In this document: positions 35,781 to 47,399 of the stretch, piece after piece
Layout: each line of letters opens with the position of its first letter
Numbering within the stretch: the stretch's first letter is position 1
Origin: Lumbricus rubellus
Lineage: Eukaryota; Annelida; Clitellata; Crassiclitellata; Lumbricidae
DNA length: 64,000 nucleotides
Direction: 5' to 3'
Assembly: GCA_945859605.1 (NCBI GenBank)
Contig: OX243814.1
Span: 15,018,861 to 15,082,860, forward strand
Program-made: the position numbers and the translations under genes
Notes under the pieces: generated by a model
Told to the model about the DNA's origin: nothing
Databases searched by the model: none
The model's input: the letters and a program-made list of their open reading frames with translations, nothing else

Positions 35781-36921
35781 ATGGCTGCGAAAGACTTAGA
35801 CAGTGATAATGTTAAAAAGCAAGAGCTTAACGATATAACTACTTGTTGCATCTGCACTGAAGTTTACATCAATCCGAAAGCTTTGCCATGCATTCATACA
35901 TTCTGCATGAAATGTATCCAAGAGACAGGATTCAAAACAAACAAAGGACCTGGGGATGAGATGCCTTGTCCAACTTGTAGACGACTATTCAAGATTCCTC
36001 CAGAAGGAATTCATGGTCTGCCTAAGAACTTTTTCATCGAGAGACTGATACAAGTGGAAAATCTGTCAGATCCATCCGAGCCATCAATGCCCTTTTGTGA
36101 TGCATGTGTTGAAGAAAATGAAGAAGCAGGTAAAGAAATTTCAGCAGCTGATTCATATTGTGTTGATTGCAACCAGAAGTTTTGTCAAGAATGCTGCAAA
36201 CATCATAGAAAGTTTAAATTGACAAAGCATCACAGAGTGATACCAATGACTGAACATGAAAGTGGCCAAGCAATGATGACAAATATAACACCAATTGTTT
36301 GTGAACAGCATGAACAAAAGGTATTGGATGTATATTGCACTGATTGCAAAACAGTTGTATGCGCCATCTGCTTCATTGACGACCACAGTTACCATAAAGG
36401 TTCTTACGTTATGAAATTTGTGGATGACTTTCGGAAACAGATTGAGAGCAATTCTGAAGAAATAAATGAATGCAGATCGAAGGCTGAACATAGAAAAGCA
36501 GATCTACTAAAGGTGAAGGAAGTTATACAGGGACGAGTTGCGACCTTAGAATGTGATATCGAGAACAGAAAAGAAGAAGTGAAACAGCTAGCAGAAAAAC
36601 ATGCAACTTCTCTTCTGCAAGATCTGAGTTCGATAAGACAGAGTAAACTAAAAGAAATCCAATTGGAAACAGATGATATTGATACATATCTATCGAGTTT
36701 AGAAACATACAATGCCTACTGTCAGAGTTTAATGACTAAAGGATCAGCTAGTGACATCTGTTGCGCATTCTCGGACTTATCTTCCAGAGCAGCAGAGTTG
36801 CAAGAAGAATGTATATCTATAGCTGAAATAGAAATTCAGCCCTTTAATTTCTCCTTTAGCAAATCGGAACTCGAACATTTCCTCGCAGTTAACTGTGACA
36901 ACTTGATTGGACAAATTCAAG
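35781..36921 (+). CDS. TRIM-NHL E3 ubiquitin ligase-like protein, exon 1 (RING, two B-boxes, coiled coil)
   Basis: This exon encodes residues 1-380 plus one base of codon 381. A C3HC4 RING is complete (C22, C25, C37, H39, C42, C45, C63, C66). A first B-box-like zinc module spans about 106-151 (CDAC at 106-109, CVDC at 127-130, then HH at 150-151). B-box2 spans 174-205 (C174, H177, C186, C189, C194, C197, H202, H205). A predicted coiled coil runs from about 215 to 345. This RING/B-box/coiled-coil order defines the TRIM family, whose RING acts as a ubiquitin E3 and whose coiled coil dimerises. The ATG at 35781 is the first in frame and gives MAAKD. The exon ends in CAAG followed by GTCAGT, a good donor, and reading on meets a stop within 12 codons. 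Exon 2 supplies an NHL-type propeller. The closest relatives are probably TRIM2/3/56/71-like proteins, which are expanded in marine invertebrates; the substrate is unknown. Confidence 0.93.
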
Positions 36922-37555
36922 GTCAGTGTTTTCATTTATTAGCGATCAAAAGCTAAAAATTAAGACCTATCGAAATGATTAAATGTATGCTAAATAATTA
37001 AATTTTTGCGTAGTAGAACACTTGCAGGCTAGTATAGCGCGTTTTCAGATCCTTTCAGAGGCACAATGGACGCCTCTATAGTAGGGGAGAGTATGCACCC
37101 TTGTTCCTATTTTGTTACTTTTCTCATTTACTGGGATTTTTAACATTTTTGAATTTGGCTCGAATGTGTGTAATAGACAATTTTATTTCCAATGTAACCT
37201 TGTATTTATTCTTTTATAATAACATCACGTTTAAATGTTATATGATATAAACCAAAGTTACTCATATGGGATCAAGGGTGCATACATGTATGCACCCTTG
37301 ATCTTATGTGTGTTCTCTTGATTCTAGTGCTGGTTTAAGTAACAAAAAATATGCTTTGCCATTTGCATATAATCTATCTGACTGCTTGTGTTTCCTCAGT
37401 CGATGTTTATCTGTTTTTGCATACACTATGTGACTATCATCATCGTGCTCTTCATCATCGCCTGCTTAAGCACAATTTACAATTCTATTAGAAAATCTTT
37501 AATTTTTAGAAGTTGAAGTTTCAAAATTTCCCACTACTTTTGCATTTTTTTTCAG
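36922..37555 (+). other. Intron of the TRIM-NHL gene
   Basis: This 634-bp phase-1 intron has GT at 36922-36923 and AG at 37554-37555. It carries a small inverted-repeat element and a perfect 34-bp palindrome, which are listed separately. Confidence 0.9.
37091..37303. mobile_element. MITE-like inverted-repeat element in the TRIM intron, with terminal palindrome
   Basis: GTATGCACCCTTGTTCC at 37091 is mirrored by GGGATCAAGGGTGCATAC ending at 37285, about 195 bp apart. The right arm then continues into an inverted copy of itself, so 37270-37303 is a perfect 34-bp palindrome (GATCAAGGGTGCATACA and its complement). The interior is AT-rich and non-coding. The family was not identified and no clear target duplication was found. 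Confidence 0.6.
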
Positions 37556-38508
37556 GCAAACTGCGATATATATCAGATCCAGTCTTAATTGAAACGATTA
37601 GAACAAAAGCTGCAGAAGATGAAAAGAAAGCGATCTTTGGATTGACGATCTTAGACAACGAATTATTTGTTATGAGTAATCTGAGTTGGGAAATTGAAGT
37701 TTACGATTCAATTAAATTGAGCTTCAGCCGTCGATGGGATTCGAATGATTTGATTTATGCAGTTGACATTGGATCTTGTGACAGAAATAAATGTCTCTAC
37801 ATCATGAACATGAACGGTGATAATGAGCCGAATGAAATCTTGAGAGTTGATCCAAACGGAGAATTATTAAAGAAATGGTCAACAGGAGACATTTTTGGTT
37901 TTCTGTCTGTTACCGATGAATCGAATGTCATTTTAGCCGATTATTATAATACAAGCACATTAATTGAATATTCACCAGAAGGACAATTAATCCATGAAAT
38001 GAATCTTTCATCAGACGCAGCAGTTGTTCGTCGTCTAAAGCATGCTATAAAACTGACCAATGATCTTTTTTTGATCAGTCATGGCTATTATAAAGATGGG
38101 ATAAAAGATGATTCTGGTGCTGATTTTGGTGGTGGTGATGGTGGTAGTGGTGGTGGTGATGATGATCGTCAGAGAGTTTGTATAGTGGATGGAGATGGAA
38201 AACTTAAGAAGTCATTCGGTGGAGAACGAGGATCTACCATCGGACAACTGAATGATCCAGTTCATTTGTCCATCGACAGAAATGGATTCGTAATGGTCGC
38301 TGATCGAGGGAACAGTCGAGTTCTTTTACTGGATTCAGATCTGAAATTTAAGAGAGAAATTCTGTCAAAAGAAAAACACGGATTGCGGCAGCCAACTAGG
38401 ATTCTTTTGGATGAATTCAATGGTCGACTGTTTGTGGCTGACAACGGTCGGAACTCCGAGGAAGGGACATTCAATGATGGACGAGTTTTAATTTTTGATT
38501 TTAAATGA
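37556..38508 (+). CDS. TRIM-NHL protein, exon 2 (NHL beta-propeller)
   Basis: The acceptor is a T-rich tract ending TTTTTTTTCAG just before 37556. Joining to 36921 keeps the frame (codon G/GC) and gives a 697-residue protein ending at TGA 38506-38508. Residues about 381-697 form a degenerate six-bladed propeller. The clearest NHL repeat begins near residue 610 (GQLNDPVHLSIDRNG, then VADRGNSRV), and the last blade begins near 658 and contains LFVADNGR. Early blades are diverged. Residues about 565-585 are a Gly/Asp-rich insert encoded by an in-frame GGT/GAT microsatellite, probably a loop that expanded between blades. In the family the propeller recruits protein or RNA targets for the RING. 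An AATAAA lies 92 bases past the stop. Confidence 0.92.
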
Positions 38509-38599
38509 GCAATTAGTCCACAAAATAATTATGAACTCGAAAATGTTTTATTTTACCAAAGCTCATCTTGTTCTTTGCCAAAAATTTAAGTTAGCTGAC

Positions 38600-38605
38600 A
38601 ATAAA
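38600..38605 (+). promoter_or_regulatory. Candidate polyadenylation signal of the TRIM-NHL gene
   Basis: This is the first AATAAA after the stop codon, 92 bases downstream. Further AATAAA words follow near 39083 and 39104, so alternative ends are possible. Confidence 0.45.
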
Positions 38606-39283
38606 TTCGGTTTCACGATAAAGATAAACATTCAGAGATGGAAAACTTTATATTTTTAGACCTGACTTTATTGAGTGTTCTCGTGTTAAGCCTGCATAAA
38701 ATTGAGATGCCGAAATCCATTACTTAATTGTTGATTTTTCAATTATTCAAATACAAGCCTCTACAGTTCTGTAATCGATAATCTACATTTATCTCAGTTT
38801 CGATTTAGATTTATGCTAAGTTGGCCTAGGCCCTAATTCTAGTTTGAACGCGGTCGTGTTTTTTTTTATAGAAAGCTGCTGTCATTGTTCTTTTCCATAA
38901 ATTATTATATTATTGTGGAACTAGTGAAATTGAAAGTATAGATATACTGAATTTCGTACGGAGAATAACTTGTCCATATTTGGGATCTGGTAAAATGCAA
39001 ATGACAATCTATAATTTTTCTAAATGCAGTCATCAAAAGCATAGAATTTTAATTTCTCTTCTTAACCGAACATAGAAATCGAAATAAAATACTTGTCAGT
39101 AGAATAAAATTTCAATATATTCTAGTCAGCGTAGTTCTGGTTAATTCATTCCAGAAATTATTGCATCAAATGGTGTATCAACACCTAATTTATGTAACTA
39201 CCGTGTTGCATAATCAGTTTCTCATAATTTGTGGCGAAAACGGACGAACATCCTTACATTGTCCATCTTTGGCAACCTTCCCT
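38606..39283. other. No gene seen
   Basis: AT-rich sequence after the TRIM gene, including further AATAAA words. Confidence 0.5.
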
Positions 39284-39799
39284 TATGTATGTATGTATGT
39301 ATGTATGTATGTATGTATGTATGTATGTATGTATGTATGTATGTATGTATGTATGTATGTATGTATGTATGTATGTATGTATGTATGTATGGATGTATGT
39401 ATGTATGTATGTATGTGTGTATGTATGTATGTATGTATGTATGTATGTATGTATGTATGTATGTATGTATGTATGTATGTATGTATGTATGTATGTATGT
39501 ATGTATGTATGTATGTATGTATGTATGTGTGTATGTGTGTATGTGTGTATGTATGTATGTATGTATGTATGTATGTATGTATGTATGTATGTATGTATGC
39601 ATGTATGCATGTATGCATGTATGCATGTATGCATGTATGCATGTATGCATGTATGCATGTATTCATGTATGCATGTATGCATGTATGCATGTATGACATT
39701 GTATGCATGTATGCTTGTATGCTTGTATGCATGTATGCATGTATGCATGTATGCATGTATGCATGTATGCATGTATGCATGTATGCATGCATGCATGCA

Positions 39800-39869
<70 letters not shown>
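39284..39869 (+). repeat. Compound array: (TATG)n, (TGCATGTA)n, (CTGT)n
   Basis: TATG repeats to about 39597 pass into an 8-bp TGCATGTA phase to about 39797, then into GTCT to 39869. Each boundary differs from the last unit by a single base class, so the array appears to have changed its unit by mutation and spread. Confidence 0.97.
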
Positions 39870-39870
<1 letters not shown>

Positions 39871-41332
39871 ATGTATTTTGTATATATGTATGGATTATAT
39901 GTATATACAATATCTACACATATATAGCTATCAATTCGTGAATATGAGACTATGATGACGTGACATATGCGGACTGCCTCGTCATAATGCGCATCTGCAG
40001 GTTTTATGATGCGCGAGCATACGTTTCTGGTTGTTTATGGGGCGAATTATACACCGTCGTCGCAAAAGCCCATTCGCACCCCCCCCCATCCACTGCCGAC
40101 CACGAGGCTTCCATCCGATCGGGTGAGGGTGGGTCGGGGAGAGGATGACCGCAACCGACCGACCAGAGACCTTTATAACGGCTACTACCGTCGGGGTCGG
40201 ACGTGCCTTGTAGGCTGATCCATTAGTAAAAGAGCGGCTGGGGATAGAAGCTACTCGACCGACTGTCCATATACAACAACAGCAGCAGGAGCGGCGGGTG
40301 TATCACCACCACACTTTCAATGCTTCGGCTGTGTTGTTATTATACTACGACGAAGCATGTCGTGTATGTTTTGATTTATGGAGGTATGCATCCGATGTGA
40401 GCATGGTGATGACCTCAGAGATGTTGCATTGCATTAGCTGTCAGATTCACATCACGGCTAAAAGACCATTCGAGATAATATTTTGATGATCAAGGAGGTA
40501 TTGTCTCATTGGTTGTGATGTAGGCTACCATAGCGTCGATTGTGGCCTCTTTTTGACTACTCAAACGAACAATTCTTTTTACTCAACGCAGCGCTCGTGA
40601 ATAAGCTGGTGCCCTGCGTTTGGATTTAGAGTGGGGCTTTGGATGTTTTGAGATTATGATTATGATTAATAAGTTTTCCCAAACAAAGATGAAGCACCTA
40701 AAATTTGCTTAATTTCCTTAACCACACTATATTTCCAATTTTCAATGCTTAGGCCAACCCCAAACGAAAGTAGGCCTACTATTATAGTTAGGCAACTGGT
40801 CAACGGGACTTCAGCCCATCACAGAAATTTACCGGAAAAGACACTAGAAAAATGTGTCAAAGATTCAAAACCAAGTGGTAAAAGTCGAACATTATCCGTT
40901 CGGCCACCATGCAACATCAAATAAATCCGCGTGTACAGTTTCCAATACGACGTGGCACACGGATATGAAGCTCTTTCATCCACTGTTCATTATAAGTCTA
41001 CAATCGCCCTTGGCTCTCTATCATTCATCTCTCGTAATGAGTCGGGGAAAAACAACGCGAATAAAGCTTTGATTTACAGGAAGAGGAGAATTACGAAACT
41101 GCCATGCAGAGAAAGAATGCTCTTACTTAACATGGTCCGTGAAATTAAAGAGAGCTAAGCTTATAGCCGCGAGCGACATCGCTCATTGACGCGATGATAT
41201 TCAGGAGCTGCTTTATATCCTTTGGTCTTTCAACGTTCTTTGGTTTCTACGCAGCAAGACATCCATTATAGGACAGAATTTCCTTGTCAGTGAACCTCCC
41301 TCAACAGTCGACTCATTGCGTGTAGATGTTTT
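39870..41332. other. No gene seen
   Basis: Includes a GC-richer stretch at 40060-40210. No convincing exon or promoter. Confidence 0.45.
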
Positions 41333-41744
41333 TGTATGTATGTATGTATGTATGTATGTATGTATGTATGTATGTATGTATGTATGTATGTATGTATGTA
41401 TGTATGTATGTATGTATGTATGTATGTATGTATGTATGTATGTATGTATGTATGTATGTATGTATGTATGTATGTATGTATGTATGTATGTATGTATGTA
41501 TGTATGTATGTATGTATGTATGTATGTATGTATGTATGTATGTATGTATGTATGTATGTATGTATGTATGTATGTATGTATGTATGTATGTATGTATGTA
41601 TGTATGTATGTATGTATGTATGTATGTATGTATGTATGTATGTATGTATGCATGTATGTATGTATGCATGTACGTATGTACGTACGTGTAGTATGCGTGT
41701 ATGTATGTATGTAATGTATGTATGTATGTATGTATGTATGTATG

Positions 41745-41773
<29 letters not shown>
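41333..41773 (+). repeat. (TATG)n array
   Basis: About 80 pure copies to 41648, then variants with GCATG, ACGT and a break at 41700. It is the longest of the four TATG arrays. Confidence 0.97.
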
Positions 41774-41775
<2 letters not shown>

Positions 41776-42949
41776 TATGTATGTGTGTGTATGTATGTGT
41801 GTGTATGTATGCATGTATGAATGTATGTATAACATTGTAGGCCCTATGTATATATGTATGCAGGTATGTATGTATGCACGTAAAAATAAACGTTTGCTCT
41901 TAGTGAATCCATGCAAGCTTGTGATTTTGTGCAGAGAAATCCTCTCATTTCAGTCGTAAATAATTATATCAACATTCAACAGCCTATAATTTTTATCCAA
42001 TGTCTTGTGCACCTGTCGATCGTTCTTGCCTCTCTCTAATAGCCTACTTCTGGGCATAATCAACGTTAGCCCAAAACCCGGTACTTCTATCCTTACTCGC
42101 GGCTCATAGATTCCCTACTTTTAATACAAGTGACATTGCATTTAAATAGCGCCCTTTGGCCTACTGTAACAGTAAAATTGATTTATCACAAGGGTTTCAG
42201 ATCTACGAGAGGCCCAGTAATGCTCTCATGTCTCAAGGGTCTTGCCCTAGAACTTTGTTCTCCGAGTTCTAAACTGACATATCCATTATCCAGTCGTCCT
42301 ATACCACCGGGTTATTTATTACGGACTTCTTAAGAACACGACAGCGCGTATAATGCGTTAGATGCAGCCTTCACCCTGTGTCGACTCCACAACAAATGGT
42401 AACAGTTTGCACTCAGTAATATTTAAACAGCGACCACATAATATGTGTGCTATGCCATTGCTACATTATCTCGGATTATGTCGATATAAAGCTTGAGAAG
42501 TTTCAATGTCGTTGGCTTTTTACTCTGTACTGGACTGCACAGCAACTCGTCGCATTTTCGTCATTTATCTCTAACTGTTAAGCAAGCATGAAGCATATTA
42601 TTTCCATCTGATACGAGGATTATGGTTTATACAGGACGCAAATGGATAGAAATCGCCATCGCACTCAACTACACATGTATTGTTAGATAAGAGAAAGTTA
42701 TCAGTTGTAAAAACAGTTGCTAGTGCACATAGACAGCGACATTCAGAGGCGGAGAAAGAGAGAGACACAATACACAGTACACACAGACAGAGACGGTGGC
42801 TCATAAGTAGGAGAAAATATTTAATATTGAAAAATTACATTGTAGAACATCGTAAAAGTCAATTTTAAGCGAAAAGACAACACGTCAGTTTCGCGGTCTG
42901 CTTTTTGTGTCTCTGGAAACATTACTGTTTCCCCCCCTCCACAACTCCG
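41774..42949. other. No gene seen
   Basis: AT-rich. TTTAAATAGCGCCCTTTGGC near 42140 resembles a reversed retroposon tail. Confidence 0.45.
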
Positions 42950-43135
42950 CACCCACACACACACACACGCGCACACACACACGTAACTACACACAGACAC
43001 ACACAGACAGACACAACATGCGCACACACTCACACAAGCGTACAAACTCACACACACATAATTATGCACACACACAAGCCTTGCAAAAAACACACATTCT
43101 GTTACCCACACGCACACACTGAGACACAGACAGAC
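42950..43135 (+). repeat. (CA)n-rich tract
   Basis: CACACA with GACACA and CACTCA interruptions. Confidence 0.88.
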
Positions 43136-43835
43136 GGCACAGAAGAGGCAGCTACAGCTCGTAATGAGACGCGACTGAGTATCAGACGGGGAGCGCTAAC
43201 GACCAGACGGGTCTAACAGGCAACGACGCTTTGAAGTGGAAGATAGAAAATGAGTCTCAGTCGCAGTAGAAGCAGGTCTCCACCCCTCCCCCACCCACCC
43301 CAATCCCCGAAAAGACTTCCTCGTCTGATAATATATTGAGGAAATTAGACTGGTCGATTAAATGTCTCACGAACATCTACCATGGGAGAAGTGTTGAAGA
43401 CTTAAAGCACTGCTAAACGCAGATGTTCATGCACCAGTATTGCATCAGGCCTGTCTACTTCAGAGTTTAATGGGTCGCAATTAGACGCTTTGGAACTTCA
43501 ACAACTAGATTGGTCTGTAGAATGTTGTATGGCGTGCTTTATTACAATAGTCGCTCTACGGATTGCTTCTCTACTGTTGAAAGCAGAAGCCGCAATGGAT
43601 AGCTGGCTACGTGTCTGAGATGTAAAAGTCTGATGTTCATTGCTGTCTGTGCATAGGCGAGAGGCGCTACATAAATTTCTGAATACACTACACTACAATA
43701 CAATATGTAGGCCTACGTTAGGCAAACTACCAAAGTACTCTAGGAATGCAAAAAATTGTAACCAAGTTAAAGGAAGCACCCTTGTTTATAACGCAATAGT
43801 ATAGGCCTATAGATAACATTTTATTATTATTAGTA
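43136..43835. other. No gene; retroposon-tail-like end
   Basis: GAGAGGCGCTACATAAATTT near 43662 followed by a CACTACACTACAATACAA run looks like a SINE or LINE 3' end with a simple-repeat tail. Confidence 0.45.
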
Positions 43836-43892
43836 GGCCTAGTATTATTTTAAAAATGCCCCGAGGTATATAGGATCCCTCAGGGACTTAAA
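43836..43892 (-). mobile_element. Retroposon 3' tail module, inverted copy
   Basis: The plus strand reads GCCCCGAGGTATATAGGATC then CCTCAGGGACTTAA, the complement of the module at 23268. It directly abuts the 204-bp satellite. Confidence 0.5.
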
Positions 43893-43897
43893 GTGTT

Positions 43898-45017
43898 GCC
43901 ACAAAATTGTGATTACTGGGACTGGATACCCAAGAGCACATTGCTTCTGAGGAGCAGCTCAGAAATTTTCTGGCTTGAATGAGATCGAGAATGCTGCAAT
44001 CCTCACTGATATCAATGCAAAGTAATTCGAACGATGAATGGTTTTCGAGTGATTTGGGAAGCTTGTCGTGACTTTTAAAGCGCCGCCACAAAATCGTGAT
44101 TACTGGGACTGAATACCCAAGAGCACACTGTTTTTGAGGAGCAGCTCAGAAATTTTGTGGCCGTGCAAAGTGTGCCCTGAATAAGATCGAGAATGCTGCA
44201 ATCCTGAATTATTTCATTGCTATGTAATTCGAACGATGGATGGTTTTAGAGTGATTTTGGACGCTTGGCGTGACTTTTAGAGCGCCGCCACAAAATCGTG
44301 CTTACTGGGACTGGATACCCAAGAGCACACCGTTTTTGAGGAGCAGCTGGGTAATTGTGTGGCCGCTCAATGTCTGCCTTGAATAAGATCGAGAATGCTG
44401 TAATCCTGACTGATTTCATTGCTATGTAATTCGAACGATGGACGGTTTTCGAGTGATTTTTGGACGCTTGGCGTGACTTTTAAAGCGCCGCCACAAAATC
44501 GTGCTTACTGGGACTGGATACCCAAAAGCACACTTTATTTAAGGAGCAACTCAAATATTTGGGGCCGCGCTAAGTCTGCCTTGAATAAGATGGAGGATAC
44601 TGCAATCCTATAGCTGATTTTAAGGCTATGTATTATTCGAACGATGGACTGTTTTCCAGTGATTTGGGAAGCTTGACGCTAATAATAAGGCGTCGCCACA
44701 AATTCGTGCTTACTGGAACTCGATACCCAGGAGCATAATGTTTTTGAGGAGCAGCTCAGAAATATTGTGGCCGCCCATAGTCTGCCTTGAGTAAGATGGG
44801 GGATGCTGCAATCCTGGCTGATTTTAAGGCTATGTATAATTCGAACGATGGACTGTTTTCCAGTGATATGGGAAGCTTGACGCTAATTATAAGGCGTCGC
44901 CACAAATTCGTGGGACTCGATACCCAAGAGCATACAGTTTTTGAGGAGCAGCTCAGAAATATTGTGGCCGCGCAAAGTCTGCCTTGAGTAAGATGGGGAA
45001 TGCTGCAATCCTGACTG
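43898..45017 (+). repeat. ~204-bp satellite, six copies
   Basis: Units starting GCCACAAAATCGTG lie at 43898, 44085, 44287, 44490, 44695 and 44899, so the period is 187, 202, 203, 205 and 204. Each contains ACTGGGACTGGATACCCAAG, GAGGAGCAGCTCAGAAAT, AAGATCGAGAATGCTGCAAT and TAATTCGAACGATGGA. The last unit is truncated. Short open frames in it are not conserved between units. Confidence 0.9.
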
Positions 45018-45139
45018 AGAAATAGAAAGAGGGAGAGAAAGCTTTCCATCTGTTTTCACTCCCTTCTTTCTCGAGTCGCATAGCAGTATGAGACATCGAC
45101 CTGGATGAAGATGGAAATGGAGAGAAATCGATATTTTAG

Positions 45140-45965
45140 GCTAAACAGACAGACATACAGATAGACAGACAGACGGATAGACAGATAGACAGACAAAACA
45201 CAGAGCCAGACCTATACAGAGAAAGAATCAGAGAGAAAGAAAGAAAGAAAGAGACAGACAGACAGACAGATAGGCAAACAGGCATACATACAGACAGAGA
45301 GACAGACAGCCAAAAAGACAGACAAAGCACAGAGCGTCAGAGCCAGACCTGCAAAGAAAGAATTAGAGAGAAACACGCAAACAGATACAGACAGTCGAGA
45401 CAGATAGAGAGACAAAGACAGAGACAGACAGAAAGACATCTAAAGGGGCAAGAAGTACCGACATAAAGAAACATCTAGAGTTCTAGACCAGATTACAGAC
45501 ACAGCTACTGAGTCATAGATCCAAAGACAGACAGAGACAGAAACAAAAAGAGAAAGGCACGGAGACAAAGAGCAATAGAAACACAGACCACGCAGACACT
45601 GAGACAGACCTACAGAGAAAGAATTCAATATAGAAGAGAAAACAGAGACAGAGACAGAGACAGCGACTCTGTGGCCATTCAAGAGACGATCAGACATAGA
45701 GGCAGACATACAGAAAGGCAACGAGAGAGAGAGAGACGGATAGAAAGTGGTCGTGGTCAATCGCGGTATAACCAGCCTGCATACAGACAGAGAGACAGAC
45801 AGTTAAAAAGACAGACAAAACACAGACAAAACATAGAGCCAGACCTCCAGAGAAAAATAGAGAGAGAGAGACAGACAGACAGACAGAGAGAGACAGAGAG
45901 ACAGAGAGAGACAGAGACAGAGAATTAGACACAGAGAGAGACAGAGACAGAGACAGAGAGACAGC
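45140..45965 (+). repeat. (GACA/GAGA)n purine-rich microsatellite
   Basis: A long imperfect tract containing a near-duplicate block (ACAGAGCCAGACC, AGAGAAAGAAT at 45197, 45340 and 45833). Confidence 0.9.
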
Positions 45966-46019
45966 CCGTCATCCACCATAACGACGACTGAGTCTGGATC
46001 TTTGTTGGGCCGACAGACG

Positions 46020-46125
46020 ACGTCGACGACGACGACGACGGTGCTACTAACGACGAAATGCCGTGCGTCGATTTAATAATTTTAAGAAGGATAGATTCCA
46101 CGTCCAACACAGGATCAGTCACCAA

Positions 46126-46156
<31 letters not shown>

Positions 46157-46660
46157 CATCATAACCACCACTATCACCGTAACCACCACAGCACTATCAC
46201 CACCATAACCATCACCTTCACCAGCACCACAAACACGAAAAACAGCAAAAACAGCAACAGCATTATAACCACCACTTTCACCGTAACCACCACAGCACTA
46301 CTACCACCACAATAAACATCACCAAAATCACCACCACCACCATCACTATCACCACCACCACAAACACCAAGAACAGCAGCAACATTATAACCACCACTAT
46401 CGCCATAACCACCATGCCATAAGCATCGCCAACAATACCATATCCACACCCCCAACACCCCACCACAAACACCACAGACAACAGCAACAGCACCAACACC
46501 ACTACTACCAACACCATCACCAGCATAACCAACACCAGCACCACTAATATCACCACCTACACCACCACCAACATCAACACAAACACCAACACCACCAACA
46601 CCATCACCGCCACCACCAACACCAAAACCAACTCCACCACCACCGCAACCACACAGACTC
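46020..46660 (+). repeat. Trinucleotide field: (GAC)n, (CAG)8, (CAA)n, (CAC)n
   Basis: A GACGAC run at about 46020-46040, CAG repeats at 46125-46149, then several hundred bases of CACCAC, CATCAC and CAACAG triplets. Open frames on either strand reflect the triplet period. Confidence 0.88.
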
Positions 46661-47079
46661 ACAGTTAATAAGAACCATCTGAGTCTAACAGTCCATATAG
46701 TATAAGCCTTCTAAGGCCTGTCTTCCTACCTCCTCTCTATGTCTACATGTAAGTCTAGTTGTCTACGTCTGTTTATCATTTCGCCCTGACTCTCTCCTAT
46801 CTGCCTGTCTCTCTTCATAACTGTAGCTCTGTCAACGTATATCTCTGTCCATCTGCCTGTCTACAAGTCTATCTGTTCATCTTTATATCTGCCCGCCTTC
46901 CTGCCTGTAACTTACAGAAATAACGTAAATCTTCGAAAAATGCTCAGCTCCAATAAAGCAACAACAGGGAGACCAGTTTATTCAACGGCGATGTCTATAG
47001 ATAACTGCCAGACTGCATTCCTGCCGGTCATTGTGTTGCTGTCACTAAAGCATAATAAATAAAGAATTTAATACTGTAC
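46661..47079. other. No gene seen
   Basis: Pyrimidine-rich with CTGCCTGTCT words to 46900, then ordinary sequence. Confidence 0.45.
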
Positions 47080-47229
47080 CTTTGAGAGCTACACACGGAT
47101 CAGTAAAGACCTTATTCCTGTAGCAAGATGGCCAACCTGTGTAGACATTTTCAAGGTGGAGCAAAGTTTCTGAGCAACATGGTTTCAGTTTCAGATGCAC
47201 TTGGATTACGATATCATTGTCAAAGCTGT
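47080..47229 (-). CDS. Candidate internal exon, cysteine-containing, phase 1-1
   Basis: On the - strand AATAG precedes 47229 and CTCAAAG followed by GTACAG ends the segment at 47080. The 150-bp interval is open in one frame with two leading bases and one trailing base, so both introns would be phase 1. That symmetry is common for extracellular modules. The reading includes VHLKLKPCCSETLLHLENV and later GWPSCYRNKVFTDPC, with four cysteines and two aromatics in 50 residues. No domain was recognised and no partner exons were found. It could be chance, because the acceptor pyrimidine tract is weak. Confidence 0.3.
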
Positions 47230-47399
47230 CTATTGATTGCAAGGTAATTCAGAAGTTCACATTTGACATCTAAAGATACCAAAAACTCTCCAGACAGAGC
47301 ATAGCATGGCGTATTTCGGTAGAGCACATGCACTATGATGCACAGCATGTTGCAGCATACATGTAGTTTGGTATTAGGCCTATTATAGTATAATATAAT

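Noticed and set aside
39161..39955. 264-codon and overlapping frames on both strands
   Set aside because: They are open only because TATG and TGCATGTA repeats lack stop codons in several frames (YVCM and IHTY repeats).
46174..46662. Gly/Val-rich 162-codon - strand frame
   Set aside because: It reflects the CAC/CAA trinucleotide period, with no splice or start support.
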